From an uncultured Opitutaceae bacterium (GTDB lineage Bacteria; Verrucomicrobiota; Verrucomicrobiia; Opitutales; Opitutaceae), in NCBI GenBank assembly GCA_903891325.1, contig CAITEC010000004.1, positions 1 through 34,878 of the forward strand: a stretch of DNA of 34,878 nucleotides. Direction: 5' to 3'. The position numbers were made by a program, and so were the translations under genes. Shown in pieces: positions 7,698 to 15,559 of the stretch. Under the pieces are notes generated by a model. The model worked only from the letters and a program-made list of their open reading frames with translations, did no database searches and was not told the DNA's origin. Numbering within the stretch: the stretch's first letter is position 1; the number at the start of each line of letters is the position of its first letter.

Positions 7698-8099
7698 TTA
7701 GCCGTTCGAGTCCTTCTTTTCACGCCGCTCAAGCCTCGCGTTTATCAGCAGGGCAATGCCGATGAGGATGGGAATAAAGCCCACCATGGCCAGGTGGACC
7801 CTGGGGCCGGTACCGATTGACTGCAGGAAGAAGAACAGTCCCACGCCGACAGCGATCAGGATGAGCCCGGCCTTTCGATCGTTGGTGGCCCTATGGCCCT
7901 TCGGGGCTTCGACCGGCGCCGCGAGCAATTCGGCGGGCAGGGGTTGCCCCTTTTCCAGAGCCAGCCGGATCGTCGCGTGCTGAAGTTCGCGGATCTTTCG
8001 TTCATTGAAGTACTTCATGCCGATAATCACGGCCACGAAGGCAAATGGGATGACGATCGCGATGATGGGAATGAGAAAGTCGAATTGGTTTTGGGGCAT
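7698..8099 (-). CDS. DUF6249-type membrane protein
   Basis: A 133-residue membrane protein with an N-terminal helix IIAIVIPFAFVAVIIGMKYF (about 11-30), a cytoplasmic-type segment IRELQHATIRLALEKGQPLP, and two C-terminal helices (about 77-92 and 104-122). The RLALEKGQPLP motif followed by a paired-helix domain is what I associate with DUF6249 proteins, which are commonly found beside an ECF sigma factor and a small membrane protein. It is first in the cassette and probably senses or transduces a membrane signal, but nothing in the sequence names the stimulus. Confidence 0.7.
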   Translation of the reverse strand: MPQNQFDFLIPIIAIVIPFAFVAVIIGMKYFNERKIRELQHATIRLALEKGQPLPAELLAAPVEAPKGHRATNDRKAGLILIAVGVGLFFFLQSIGTGPRVHLAMVGFIPILIGIALLINARLERREKKDSNG

Positions 8100-8184
8100 G
8101 GTGGTGGATGTGGGTTATGCCGGTTAGTGGCCGAAATGGGACCGTTTGGATTCAAAAGGATGAAAATACTCAAGAACCCCATCA

Positions 8185-8700
8185 TTAGCCTCGGGCGTTT
8201 TGCACGACGCTCAAAACGAACTCCTTTTTTCCGTCAGTGTATGCCTCGCGATCCCTCCGATGCGCCTGTGCCAGCCTGAGCTTCAGATCGACGTAACTTT
8301 GCGCCGTTGCCGGCTCCCGCCGGAGGATATCCCGAAACAGGATCATCTCGCTCCACACGCGGCTGGCATAAGGGACAAGGTGCAAATGATGCGTGCGGGC
8401 GGAAGGCTTCGGCTTGCAGAACCAATGCTCAACTTCTGCGCGATAGGGAGCATAGGAATACTCGGCCGCTGCCAGAATCGGGATGGCCGCTCTTGATGAG
8501 CCCAGGTCCCCGACAGCCGCCATGATATCGATGACCGGTTTGGCCGGCAAACCGGGCACAGCGGTGCTGCCGACGTGCTCGATCGGGCCTGCGAGCCAGG
8601 GCGCCAACAAATTCTCAAGCAGGATTCGCTCACGTTCAAACAGGCCACGCCACTTCGGGTCGTAAGGAGCGACTAATACTGGGGCGTCGGGATCGGCCAT
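8185..8700 (-). CDS. GrpB family protein (UPF0157, nucleotidyltransferase fold)
   Basis: The 171 residues match the GrpB/UPF0157 family: VAPYDPKWRGLFERER at the N-terminus, IEHVGSTAVPGLPAKPVIDI (about 40-59) as the diagnostic GSTAVPG..AKP.ID core, then THHLHLVPYAS (about 103-113) and FRDILRREP. The fold is that of minimal nucleotidyltransferases. Some relatives are fused to dephospho-CoA kinase, but the reaction of stand-alone members is not known. It begins 24 nt after the MOSC gene and is probably co-transcribed with it. Confidence 0.9.
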   Translation of the reverse strand: MADPDAPVLVAPYDPKWRGLFERERILLENLLAPWLAGPIEHVGSTAVPGLPAKPVIDIMAAVGDLGSSRAAIPILAAAEYSYAPYRAEVEHWFCKPKPSARTHHLHLVPYASRVWSEMILFRDILRREPATAQSYVDLKLRLAQAHRRDREAYTDGKKEFVLSVVQNARG

Positions 8701-8724
8701 TTTCCAAATTACCTGAGCGCGCGC

Positions 8725-9282
8725 TCACGGTGCCTTTGTCACGCGATCGCCCAATCGGATCAGGCCGCTGCGAACCACCCGACCGTTTGCTCCGCGCAGG
8801 CGCAGCTGCCGCCCTTCGGTTGAGTTGACGAATTGCAGGGCATCCTTCCCAAACCTTTCCAGAAACTTGCCGCAACCCGTATGGGGCTCGGACGTCACTT
8901 CAATGATCGCTCCGCCAATCGCGAGTCGGGATCCTGGAGGCAAATTATCGGAACTGATATCGAGGTCGAAAAACAACTGATCCCCCGCAAGCTGCCAGCG
9001 ATCCCTGTCCCCGGCCACCAATGCTATCAAGCGGGAGTTCATAAAAGTGACCTGTGCATCGGGATTCGGGCGGCCGTCCGGCGTGCGCGAACTGCCACGG
9101 TGAGTCCAGTGATCGCCAACCAGTCCCAGCGCTTCATCAAGCGTTGCTTCGCTCTTCACTTCGCGAAGCCCGACGCCCGGCCGGCTCACGATATATTCCA
9201 GCGTGCCGTTGTCCTTCGGTGACGCCAGTACCGCGGCTAGCCCCGATTGGAGGACATCGAGCGTGAAGGTGGTTGAACTCAT
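8725..9282 (-). CDS. MOSC domain-containing protein
   Basis: A soluble MOSC (molybdenum cofactor sulfurase C-terminal) domain protein of about 185 aa. The conserved pattern includes FMNSRLIALVAG, then LFFDLDISSDNLPPGSRLAI and ITSEPHTGCGKF-like sequence (here EVTSEPHTGCGKF, about 138-150), whose Cys is the residue proposed to carry sulfur. I start at MSSTTFTLDVLQSG; an upstream in-frame ATG 18 codons earlier would add an unconserved segment. The family is thought to move sulfur to metal centres or detoxify N-hydroxylated compounds. The substrate here is unknown. Confidence 0.85.
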   Translation of the reverse strand: MSSTTFTLDVLQSGLAAVLASPKDNGTLEYIVSRPGVGLREVKSEATLDEALGLVGDHWTHRGSSRTPDGRPNPDAQVTFMNSRLIALVAGDRDRWQLAGDQLFFDLDISSDNLPPGSRLAIGGAIIEVTSEPHTGCGKFLERFGKDALQFVNSTEGRQLRLRGANGRVVRSGLIRLGDRVTKAP

Positions 9283-9438
9283 GGGTGCGTTAACCCGTTG
9301 GTGGGTGTTTCGGGGAATCCTCTGTTTCCCATCCAAACCGTACTAAGTTTCCGCGCCGGGCAACACCGAATGCTGATCCATCCACCGCTTATTCCGGCCA
9401 GATGGCAACTCGGCTTTGTCGAGGATGTCCAACCTGTG

Positions 9439-9466
9439 AGTTGTCATCATCCATATAATGACAACT
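9439..9466. repeat. Perfect 9-bp inverted repeat between DUF3494 and MOSC genes
   Basis: AGTTGTCAT (9439-9447) and ATGACAACT (9458-9466) are separated by 10 bases. The site is 13 bp after the DUF3494 stop and about 157 bp before the MOSC start, both on the minus strand. There is no U-tract on either side. It looks like a binding site for a dimeric repressor or a 3' stabilising stem. The remaining bases between 9283 and 9479 show nothing else. Confidence 0.5.
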
Positions 9467-9479
9467 GCACGCGCCTGGT

Positions 9480-10382
9480 TCAGCCTAGGCCCATCCGATG
9501 CCCCAAATGTGCCCGGTGGCCGAAGGCAAATACTGCGACCAGCCCCAGGCTCAGCAGAAGAAGGGTGCTTCCGTGATCCGGCACGGGAGAACCGCCACTG
9601 CCTTGCACCTCTGCCGGCGGTGTCCAAAGGGTAGTGTCGTCCAAAGTAACGGCACCGGTCTCCGCCAACAGCCGACCGTCAATCGCTCCGCCTGAATTCG
9701 CTGTGATTGAAGTGCTGGCGAGGATGTTCCCCTCGAAAGTTGCCCCTGTTCCCAGGGTCGCCGACGTGCCAACTTGCCAAAAAATGGTATTGCCTGGCAT
9801 GGAAGGATCGTTGATCGAAACCACCAGGCTGTTCGATGCCGTTGTAAGGGTTGACCCGATTTGAAAAACGAAGACAGCGTCCGGGTTTCCCTCATTGTTA
9901 AGCGTCAATGTCCCGGTGAGCTGCGCTGATGAGTCGAAATGGTAAACGCCTGGAGTGAGCGTCATTCCCCCGAGATCCTGACCCGTCAGGATCTGGTTGG
10001 GCACGAGTCCGGCTGCCACACCAGAGGCAATGAGCAAGTCGTATTGAGCATTCAGTGCGGCCGTGTCGGCCGCGTCAGCGGTGTATGGGGGGGTTATCAC
10101 CGCGGGAGGGAAGCCGGTTATCGCAGTACCCGGCGATACACCTACATTACCTCCGTTAATGATGGTCGAACCAGTGCTGGTGATCGTGGAGCCTGCCAAG
10201 ACCGCATAGTTAGCTGCGGATCCAAGGGTCACCTCATCGGCTGCGACATTCGGGGCGGCGATCGACATCGCGGCCGCCAATACGACTCCGGTGGGAAGCA
10301 ACCGGAGGCAGTTCGAACTCGTCAATGGGAACCAAGCGGTTCTTACCATTCGTTTGAGATTATAATTAATGATGGAAATCAT
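9480..10382 (-). CDS. Secreted ice-binding-family protein (DUF3494) with VPDSG-like C-terminal sorting signal
   Basis: This 300-aa exported protein has a signal-peptide region (TGVVLAAAMSIAAPNVAA, about 31-48), preceded by an unusually long N-terminal extension; MVRTAWFPL at residue 12 is an alternative start. The mature part is DUF3494: LGSAANYAVLAGSTITSTG, then VGVSPGTAITGFPPAVI, LGGMTLTPGVYHF and DAVFVFQIGSTLTTASNS, the discontinuous beta-solenoid fold of ice-binding proteins. The C-terminus has PVPDHGSTLLLLSLGLVAV, then FAFGHRAHLGHR: a tripartite sorting signal of motif, hydrophobic helix and basic tail. The usual verrucomicrobial motif is VPDSG; here Ser is His. Many DUF3494 proteins are adhesins rather than antifreezes. 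No exosortase is in the window. Confidence 0.9.
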   Translation of the reverse strand: MISIINYNLKRMVRTAWFPLTSSNCLRLLPTGVVLAAAMSIAAPNVAADEVTLGSAANYAVLAGSTITSTGSTIINGGNVGVSPGTAITGFPPAVITPPYTADAADTAALNAQYDLLIASGVAAGLVPNQILTGQDLGGMTLTPGVYHFDSSAQLTGTLTLNNEGNPDAVFVFQIGSTLTTASNSLVVSINDPSMPGNTIFWQVGTSATLGTGATFEGNILASTSITANSGGAIDGRLLAETGAVTLDDTTLWTPPAEVQGSGGSPVPDHGSTLLLLSLGLVAVFAFGHRAHLGHRMGLG

Positions 10383-10535
10383 ATTGATGCCTTTGTTATG
10401 TTATAAGTAACATGCATATATCGAGCCATGCTATCCGGCCCTGCTGAGTGAGCCTCCTATGGTGCTGAATTACAGCGCGATGGACGGTTAGTATATCTAC
10501 GAAGAATGCGCGGCCGATTCGCCCGCCGCGAATAG

Positions 10536-10573
10536 TGTAAGAAAAGCCGACAGATTTATCAGAAAGCCCGACA
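10536..10573 (-). promoter_or_regulatory. Paired 17-bp direct repeats upstream of the sorted protein
   Basis: On the minus strand TGTCGGGCTTTCTGATA (10557-10573) and TGTCGGCTTTTCTTACA (10536-10552) match at 13 of 17 positions and are spaced exactly 21 bp apart. They lie about 155-190 bp upstream of the DUF3494 start. Similar TGTCGG..T-rich..ACA elements occur, as far as I recall, before PEP-CTERM-type genes; I cannot verify this here. The rest of the 275-bp gap (10383-10657) holds a small inverted repeat ATTCGC/GCGAAT (10517-10522/10528-10533), an AT-rich stretch near 10390-10420 that could hold the core promoter, and no gene. Confidence 0.5.
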
Positions 10574-10657
10574 CAGGGCTCCGGCCGACTCGGAAGTCAT
10601 CCTTCGGTGAGTGCGGGGCTCGGAGGGTCCCCCTGACCCCAGGGATAGGCCCGGCGC

Positions 10658-11966
10658 TCAGACATCCTGGAGCTTGCCCGAGAGGTACGATTCGTAGGCG
10701 GCGAGGTCGAGCAGCCCGTTGCCGGAAAGGTTGAAGAGGATGACGCGCTTGTCGCCCGACTCCCGGGCTCGCCGGGCCTCCTCGACCACGGCGGCAATCG
10801 CGTGGGAGGTCTCTGGCGCCGGCACGATGCCCTCGGTGCGGGCGAAGAGCGTCGCCGCCTCGAACACTCGGGTCTGCTGGTAGGCCTCGGCCTCGATCAG
10901 GCCGAGCTTGAGCGCATGGCTGACCGTCGGAGCCATCCCGTGGTAACGGAGGCCGCCGGCGTGGATCGAGGGTGGCATGAACGTGTGCCCGAGCGTGTGC
11001 ATCATCAGCATCGGCGTCATTTCCGCCGTGTCGCCGAAGTCGTACCGAAGCTCGCCCCTTGTCAGGGTCGGGCAGGCGGAGGGTTCCACCGCGACAATCC
11101 GGGTCTTTTTCCCCTCGGTGATCTTCCGGCGGATATAGGGAAATGCCAGGCCGGCGAAGTTGCTCCCGCCCCCGCAGCAGGCGATGACGGTATCCGGCTC
11201 CTCGCCGGCGAGTTCCATCTGGCGCATGGCTTCCTGACCGATGACGGTCTGGTGGAGGCAGACGTGATTAAGGACGCTGCCCAGCGAGTACTTGGTGTCG
11301 GGATGGGTGACCGTGTCCTCGATTGCCTCGCTGATGGCTATTCCCAGGCTGCCCTGGCAGTCGGGATCCTCGCGCTGGAGCTTGCGGCCGTATTCGGTCT
11401 GGTCGCTCGGGCTGGCGTGCACCGTGGCCCCCCAGGTATGCATGAGCATCCTGCGGTAGGGTTTCTGGTGATAGCTGACCTTGACCATGTAGACATTGCA
11501 TTCCAGGCCGAAGAGCCGGCAGGCGAGCGCCAGGGAGGAGCCCCACTGGCCCGCGCCCGTCTCCGTGGCGAGGCGCTTGGTGCCCGAGATCTTGTTATAA
11601 TAGGCCTGGGGGGACGGCGGTATTGGGCTTGTGGCTTCCCGCCGGGCTGGAGCCCTCATACTTGTAATAGATGTGGGCGGGCGTCTGCAGCGCCTTTTCA
11701 AAGCGCACGGCCCGCAGGAGAGGGGTGGGACGCCACAGGGCGTAAATGTCGCGGACCTCCTCCGGGACCGGCACCCACCGGTCAAGGCACATCTCCTGTT
11801 TCACCAGCACCTCCGGAAAGATCGCCATCAGCGCCTCGGGCGGGATCGGCTGCCGGGTGCCCGGATGCAATGGCGGCGGCAGCGGCTCGGGGAAATCGGC
11901 GAGCAGGTTATACCATTGCTCGGGAATATCTGCCTGGGTCAGGGCAAACAGGGTCTTTGTGCTCAT
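10658..11966 (-). pseudogene. TrpB-like PLP-dependent enzyme, frameshifted at a C6 run
   Basis: Together the two frames give a TrpB2-type tryptophan synthase beta-like protein of about 436 aa. The N-terminal frame (start at [15 protein letters not shown], 11966) ends with [12 protein letters not shown], where Lys113 is the PLP Schiff-base lysine. The continuing frame starts with [20 protein letters not shown] and carries [33 protein letters not shown] (phosphate-binding GGGSN) and the C-terminal [18 protein letters not shown]. The frames join at 11608-11613, where the minus strand has six C where five would keep the frame. Without that base the gene is full length and has all expected motifs. 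It is either a recent mutation or a sequencing error. It lies 130 bp after larA; 11967-12096 holds nothing else visible. Confidence 0.85.
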
Positions 11967-12096
11967 GGGGGTGGGGATTGCGGGTAGGCTAGGCACGCGT
12001 CACCGCGCTGTCACGCTGTTCCAAGCAGTTGGCCGGCAGGTAGCTGCAGATTTTCTGGACAATCCATGGGAATAGATTGCCAAGAATCGCGTAGCG

Positions 12097-13386
12097 CTAA
12101 CCGAAGAGCGGCACGACGTAGGGGCCCTCGGGGATGATCGCCACTGCCGGGTCTCCGCTGCGCTGGATGCTGGCTTGAATCGCCCGCCCCACCGAGTCGA
12201 TGGGCTCGACCCCGGTGAGAGTCCGCTCGTCGGCGGTCAGGCCCTGCGTGAAGAGCTGCACGCGGCCCAGTTGCATCGGCTTGAGCTGCTTTTGGGTCTG
12301 CCACTCGTCGGTCTCCGCCAGGGCCTTCCGCTGCAGCCCGTGCAGGAACGCCTCTTGGCCCACGCTCACCAGCCGGGCCTGCGCCGCGCGGAAGTCCGGC
12401 GAGCCGAATCCGCCCGAACACTCGGACGCGATGATCACCGTCCCGCCCGGCTCAAGGATATCCAGCGGCGTGACCATGCCCTTCACGGTCTGGTAGTAGG
12501 TCTCGTCGAGCGGGTAGCCGCCGGCCGAGGTCACGATCGTTGCGAAGCGCCGCGGCACGCGGATCTCGACCATCCGCCTCACGTAGGCGACCGAGGCGGC
12601 ATGGCTCGCCACGATTTCCCCAAAGGTCACCTGCGCCAGCCGCCGTTCCTCGTCGATCACGGTGTTCAGGCCGTAGATCTCCCCGATCTTTCGGACAATC
12701 TGGAGTTGCTCCTCGTGGAGCGGATTGCCCTCGAGGTTGCACTCCCGCGCAAGGGGATCGCCCATGAACCGGGCGTTGTGGAAGGTTCGGATGGTGTCCG
12801 CGTGGGCAATGCCCGGGGCGACCACCTTTCTCCCTCCTGAATAACCCGCCATGAAGTGGGGTTCGACCAGGCCGGTTGCGATCCGAAGGTCGGCTTCCAC
12901 GAAACGCCGATCGATCTTTACCGGCACTCCCCGCGTGGGCGTCGGGCCCAGGTCGACGTGCGCGTCGGCGTCATTGGCGAAGTGGTTTTCAACCCGGACC
13001 GTTGCCAGCACCCGCGGGTCGCCCACGATCTCGGCCAGTTCCGCGTCGGTGCAGGGGCGGTGCAGCCCCGTCGCGACCAGGATGCCGATCCGCGCGGCGG
13101 GCACGCCCGCGGCCAGCAGTTCCGATATCATCGGCCAGAGGAAAAGGTGGTTGGGCACCGGCCGGGTCTTGTCGCAGATAAGAATGCAGGCGCTGCGCCG
13201 CCCGCGGGCCAGTTCCCGGAAGGCGGGTGCCTGTATCGGCTGGTCGAGAGCCTGCCGCACCGCCGCCGCCGGATCGGCGGCCAGCGGCAGGGGGTGCTTG
13301 CGGATCACCGTCGCCTGCGCCTCCGGCGGCAGCGTCACCGGAAGGTGGGCCTTGCCGTAGAGGAGAGTGTGGGATTCAGGCGGCAC
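12097..13386 (-). CDS. larA: LarA-family nickel-dependent racemase/epimerase
   Basis: This 429-aa protein is a homologue of lactate racemase LarA, which uses a nickel-pincer (NPN) cofactor to interconvert 2-hydroxy acids by hydride transfer. The active-site residues line up: His109 in ATGLHRPC, His177 in VEPHFMAGYSGGRK, Lys187 in the same block (the residue tethered to the pincer in the Lactiplantibacillus enzyme) and His203 in TIRTFHNARF. The spacing equals that of H108/H174/K184/H200 of the model enzyme. The start is GTG. LarB, LarC and LarE, which make the cofactor, are not nearby. Many LarA homologues act on sugars or other hydroxy acids, so lactate is not certain. Confidence 0.85.
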   Translation of the reverse strand: MPPESHTLLYGKAHLPVTLPPEAQATVIRKHPLPLAADPAAAVRQALDQPIQAPAFRELARGRRSACILICDKTRPVPNHLFLWPMISELLAAGVPAARIGILVATGLHRPCTDAELAEIVGDPRVLATVRVENHFANDADAHVDLGPTPTRGVPVKIDRRFVEADLRIATGLVEPHFMAGYSGGRKVVAPGIAHADTIRTFHNARFMGDPLARECNLEGNPLHEEQLQIVRKIGEIYGLNTVIDEERRLAQVTFGEIVASHAASVAYVRRMVEIRVPRRFATIVTSAGGYPLDETYYQTVKGMVTPLDILEPGGTVIIASECSGGFGSPDFRAAQARLVSVGQEAFLHGLQRKALAETDEWQTQKQLKPMQLGRVQLFTQGLTADERTLTGVEPIDSVGRAIQASIQRSGDPAVAIIPEGPYVVPLFG

Positions 13387-13431
13387 GGAGAATATCCATC
13401 CATACCCCTGGTCCCGGACAATTTCAATGGC

Positions 13432-13818
13432 CTATCCCGCGCGGATATTCAGGTACCGGACCCCGGCACAACCGGGAAGCTGCTGGATTCGCTCGACGAT
13501 GGCCGCGCGGTTCAGGAACAGCTCGTTTCGGACGACGGAGTGGGAGGCGTGGACCAGGAGCCGCTGCCGGGTGTCGATCGAGACGGCGTGGGAGTAGGTG
13601 GCGTTCGCCTGCCCCACAAGCTCAGGCCAGTGCTCGCGGATTGTGTGCTCGGGCGAGGAGCGGCCGATCTGATGCTTGACGATCAGTTCCTCCATGATCG
13701 TCGCCAGCTCGCGGGTGGGCCGGCGCCGCATGTTCCGCGGGTCTGCGGACTTCACGCCGCGGAAGTCGCCGATCAGCCGTTCGGCGAGCTTGCTGAAGTG
13801 CTGGGGTTCCTTGGCCAC
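13432..13818 (-). CDS. DUF721 protein (DciA-like)
   Basis: A 128-aa protein of the DUF721 family. The characteristic core is present: IREHWPELVGQANATYSHAV (about 61-80), LLVHASHSVVRNELFLNR and VERIQQLPGCAGVRYLNIRAG. DUF721/DciA proteins are predicted or shown replicative helicase (DnaB) loaders in bacteria lacking DnaC. The start is taken as GTG at 13818, which overlaps the TAG of the upstream glycosyltransferase by one base (TAGTG), a coupling arrangement. A longer frame exists upstream but is a shadow of that glycosyltransferase. Its place inside a glycan operon is odd for a replication factor. Confidence 0.8.
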   Translation of the reverse strand: MAKEPQHFSKLAERLIGDFRGVKSADPRNMRRRPTRELATIMEELIVKHQIGRSSPEHTIREHWPELVGQANATYSHAVSIDTRQRLLVHASHSVVRNELFLNRAAIVERIQQLPGCAGVRYLNIRAG

Positions 13819-14636
13819 TAGGAGGCGGACTTTGAGGATTTTTGGGTGTTCTCGCGCTCCCAGAGCCGGCTGTAGCGGACGAAGGCGCCGAATGCCGTCG
13901 CCCAGGCTATGTACAGGCCCGGAAACCCGTCGAGGAAGCCGCGGCGGATCACGTAGGCTCGAAAAAAACGCCAGAAGGGCCGGAAGACCGCGCTTGCGGC
14001 CGAGAACCGCCCGTTCTTCTCCGCCTGCTGCTGAATGAACAGGTCGGCGAACAGGTTGATCTTGGAGACGTGGCTGGAAATCGACGGAAAGGAATAGTGG
14101 TGCAGGTCGCCGCGGAGCCGGGCGACCGGACCGTCGCAAATCATCTTTTCGTGCACGTAGGCGTCGCCGCCCCAGCGGGAACGGTCGCGGCGGATCAGGC
14201 GAAGGCTGTAATCCGGGTACCAGTCGCCGTGGGTGATCCAGCGGTTGATGAACCAGACCTTCCGGGGGAAGCATGCCCCGGCGAAGCTGCCGAGGTCCGG
14301 TCGCGAGAAGAAGGTGGCGATGTCGGCCTTGAGGGCGGCCGACACTTCCTCGTCCGCGTCGAGGCACAGGGCCCAGGGCTGGGTGGCGAGCCCGATCGCC
14401 TCGTTCTTCGTGTCGCGGTAGCCCTTCCAGGGAAGGCTCTGGACTCGGGCGCCGCTCTCGCGGGCGATCGCGGCGCTGCCGTCGGTCGTGTCGTTGAGGG
14501 CGACGATGATCTCCGAAACCCAGCCGCGGACGCCGGCCAGGCAGCGGGGCAGGTTCCCGGCCTCATTGCGGGCCACGATGACAACGGAAAGGGGGAGCGG
14601 CGCTTTGGAATCCACGGGGCTGGGGTCCGCTTTCAA
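13818..14636 (-). CDS. Glycosyltransferase family 2 (WaaE/KdtX-like)
   Basis: This is an inverting GT-A glycosyltransferase of 272 aa. LSVVIVARNEAGNLPRCL (about 16-33) is the nucleotide-binding start, and LCLDADEEVSAALKADI (about 90-106) holds the DxD-type metal site. The DADEE variant, followed by WFINRWITHGDWYPDYSLRL and GDAYVHEKM, is characteristic of the LPS-core beta-1,4-glucosyltransferase (WaaE/KdtX) group. Hydrophobic stretches near the C-terminus (VIRRGFLDGFPGLYIAW) suggest membrane association. Its start overlaps the upstream GT stop by 4 nt (ATGA). It probably modifies an LPS core or related glycan; the sugar is not predictable. Confidence 0.88.
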   Translation of the reverse strand: MKADPSPVDSKAPLPLSVVIVARNEAGNLPRCLAGVRGWVSEIIVALNDTTDGSAAIARESGARVQSLPWKGYRDTKNEAIGLATQPWALCLDADEEVSAALKADIATFFSRPDLGSFAGACFPRKVWFINRWITHGDWYPDYSLRLIRRDRSRWGGDAYVHEKMICDGPVARLRGDLHHYSFPSISSHVSKINLFADLFIQQQAEKNGRFSAASAVFRPFWRFFRAYVIRRGFLDGFPGLYIAWATAFGAFVRYSRLWERENTQKSSKSAS

Positions 14637-15559
14637 ATCGAATTACGCCCAATAGACGAGCGAGTTATCTGGTAGAGGTAGCCGCAGGAGCGCCACGCCC
14701 GGACGATCGCCTTCTTCATGGCGCCCGTCCGAAGGCAGAGGACGTTCAGGAGCGCGAGCAGGATGAAGAAGGGGACCTTGACGAGGTTTATCGGGAAACG
14801 GGACGCGAGGTATCCTGCCGCGCCCGGCTTGCCGGCCCGGTCGAGCACCCGGGAGCGGGCCGAGTCAAACCCGTGCCGCAGCGCGTAGCGCAGCGTCAGG
14901 CGGGAGGCGGGAATCTGGTGCAGGACCTTGGCGGCCGGGGCAAACCAGATGCCAAGGCCGGCCGTCCGCAGCCGGGTGATCATTTCCCCGTCCCCGCCGC
15001 TGAAGAGCCGGTCGCCCTGCCGGTCGAGCTCGGTGTGGAAGCGCCCGTGCTTCTCGAATATCCAGCGGGGGATGGCGAGATTAGCTCCCATGGGCGACTG
15101 GTTTGGCGGCAGGGGGCCGGCATCCGTCCGGTAGCCGAGGGGGCCGTGGGCATCGCTCATCCAGCGGGGCAGGCCGTCGGGAAAGACGGGGACCACCTCG
15201 CCGCCGACCGCGCCGATCGTGCCGGTGCCGTGGGTCGAAAAGGGGGCGATGAGGGCGGCGATCCAGTCCGGCTCGACCAGGATGTCGTCGTCGGCAAATA
15301 GGATAATATCCCCGCTCGCCTCGGCGATCGCCCGGTTCCGGGCGTGATCGAGCCCCTGCTTGGTTTCCAGGAAATACCGGGGGGCCGGCCTCCCGTCCGC
15401 GAAGGACTCGACGACCGCGCGGGTGTCGTCGCGGGAATTATTGTCGATCACCAGGATCTCGAACTGGGCGTGAGGAAAGTCCTGGCGCGCGATTCCCTCC
15501 AGCGTCTGGCGCAGGAAATTCGCCCGATTGTGGGTGGGGATGGCGATCGAGACCTTCAT
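14633..15559 (-). CDS. Glycosyltransferase family 2
   Basis: This 308-aa GT2 enzyme begins at MKVSIAIPTHNRANFLRQTL. The GT-A signature includes EILVIDNNSRDDTRAVVE (about 39-56) and IILFADDDILVEPDW (about 86-100, DDD metal site). GLDHARNRAIAEASG precedes it, and FSGGDGEMITRLRTAGLGIW is the acceptor-side ED-like region. A C-terminal hydrophobic segment (VKVPFFILLALLNVLCL) may anchor it to the membrane. The start overlaps the preceding glycosyltransferase stop as ATGA. An upstream in-frame extension of the frame is antisense-like and is not used. Confidence 0.9.
   Translation of the reverse strand: MKVSIAIPTHNRANFLRQTLEGIARQDFPHAQFEILVIDNNSRDDTRAVVESFADGRPAPRYFLETKQGLDHARNRAIAEASGDIILFADDDILVEPDWIAALIAPFSTHGTGTIGAVGGEVVPVFPDGLPRWMSDAHGPLGYRTDAGPLPPNQSPMGANLAIPRWIFEKHGRFHTELDRQGDRLFSGGDGEMITRLRTAGLGIWFAPAAKVLHQIPASRLTLRYALRHGFDSARSRVLDRAGKPGAAGYLASRFPINLVKVPFFILLALLNVLCLRTGAMKKAIVRAWRSCGYLYQITRSSIGRNSI

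Noticed and set aside
11600..11620. Programmed ribosomal frameshift in the TrpB-like gene
   Set aside because: TrpB-like enzymes are not known to use one, and no stimulatory structure is evident; an indel in a homopolymer is simpler.
13432..14367. 311-codon frame as one long DUF721 protein
   Set aside because: The first 180 codons are the out-of-frame reading of the overlapping glycosyltransferase; only the part from 13818 shows DUF721 similarity.
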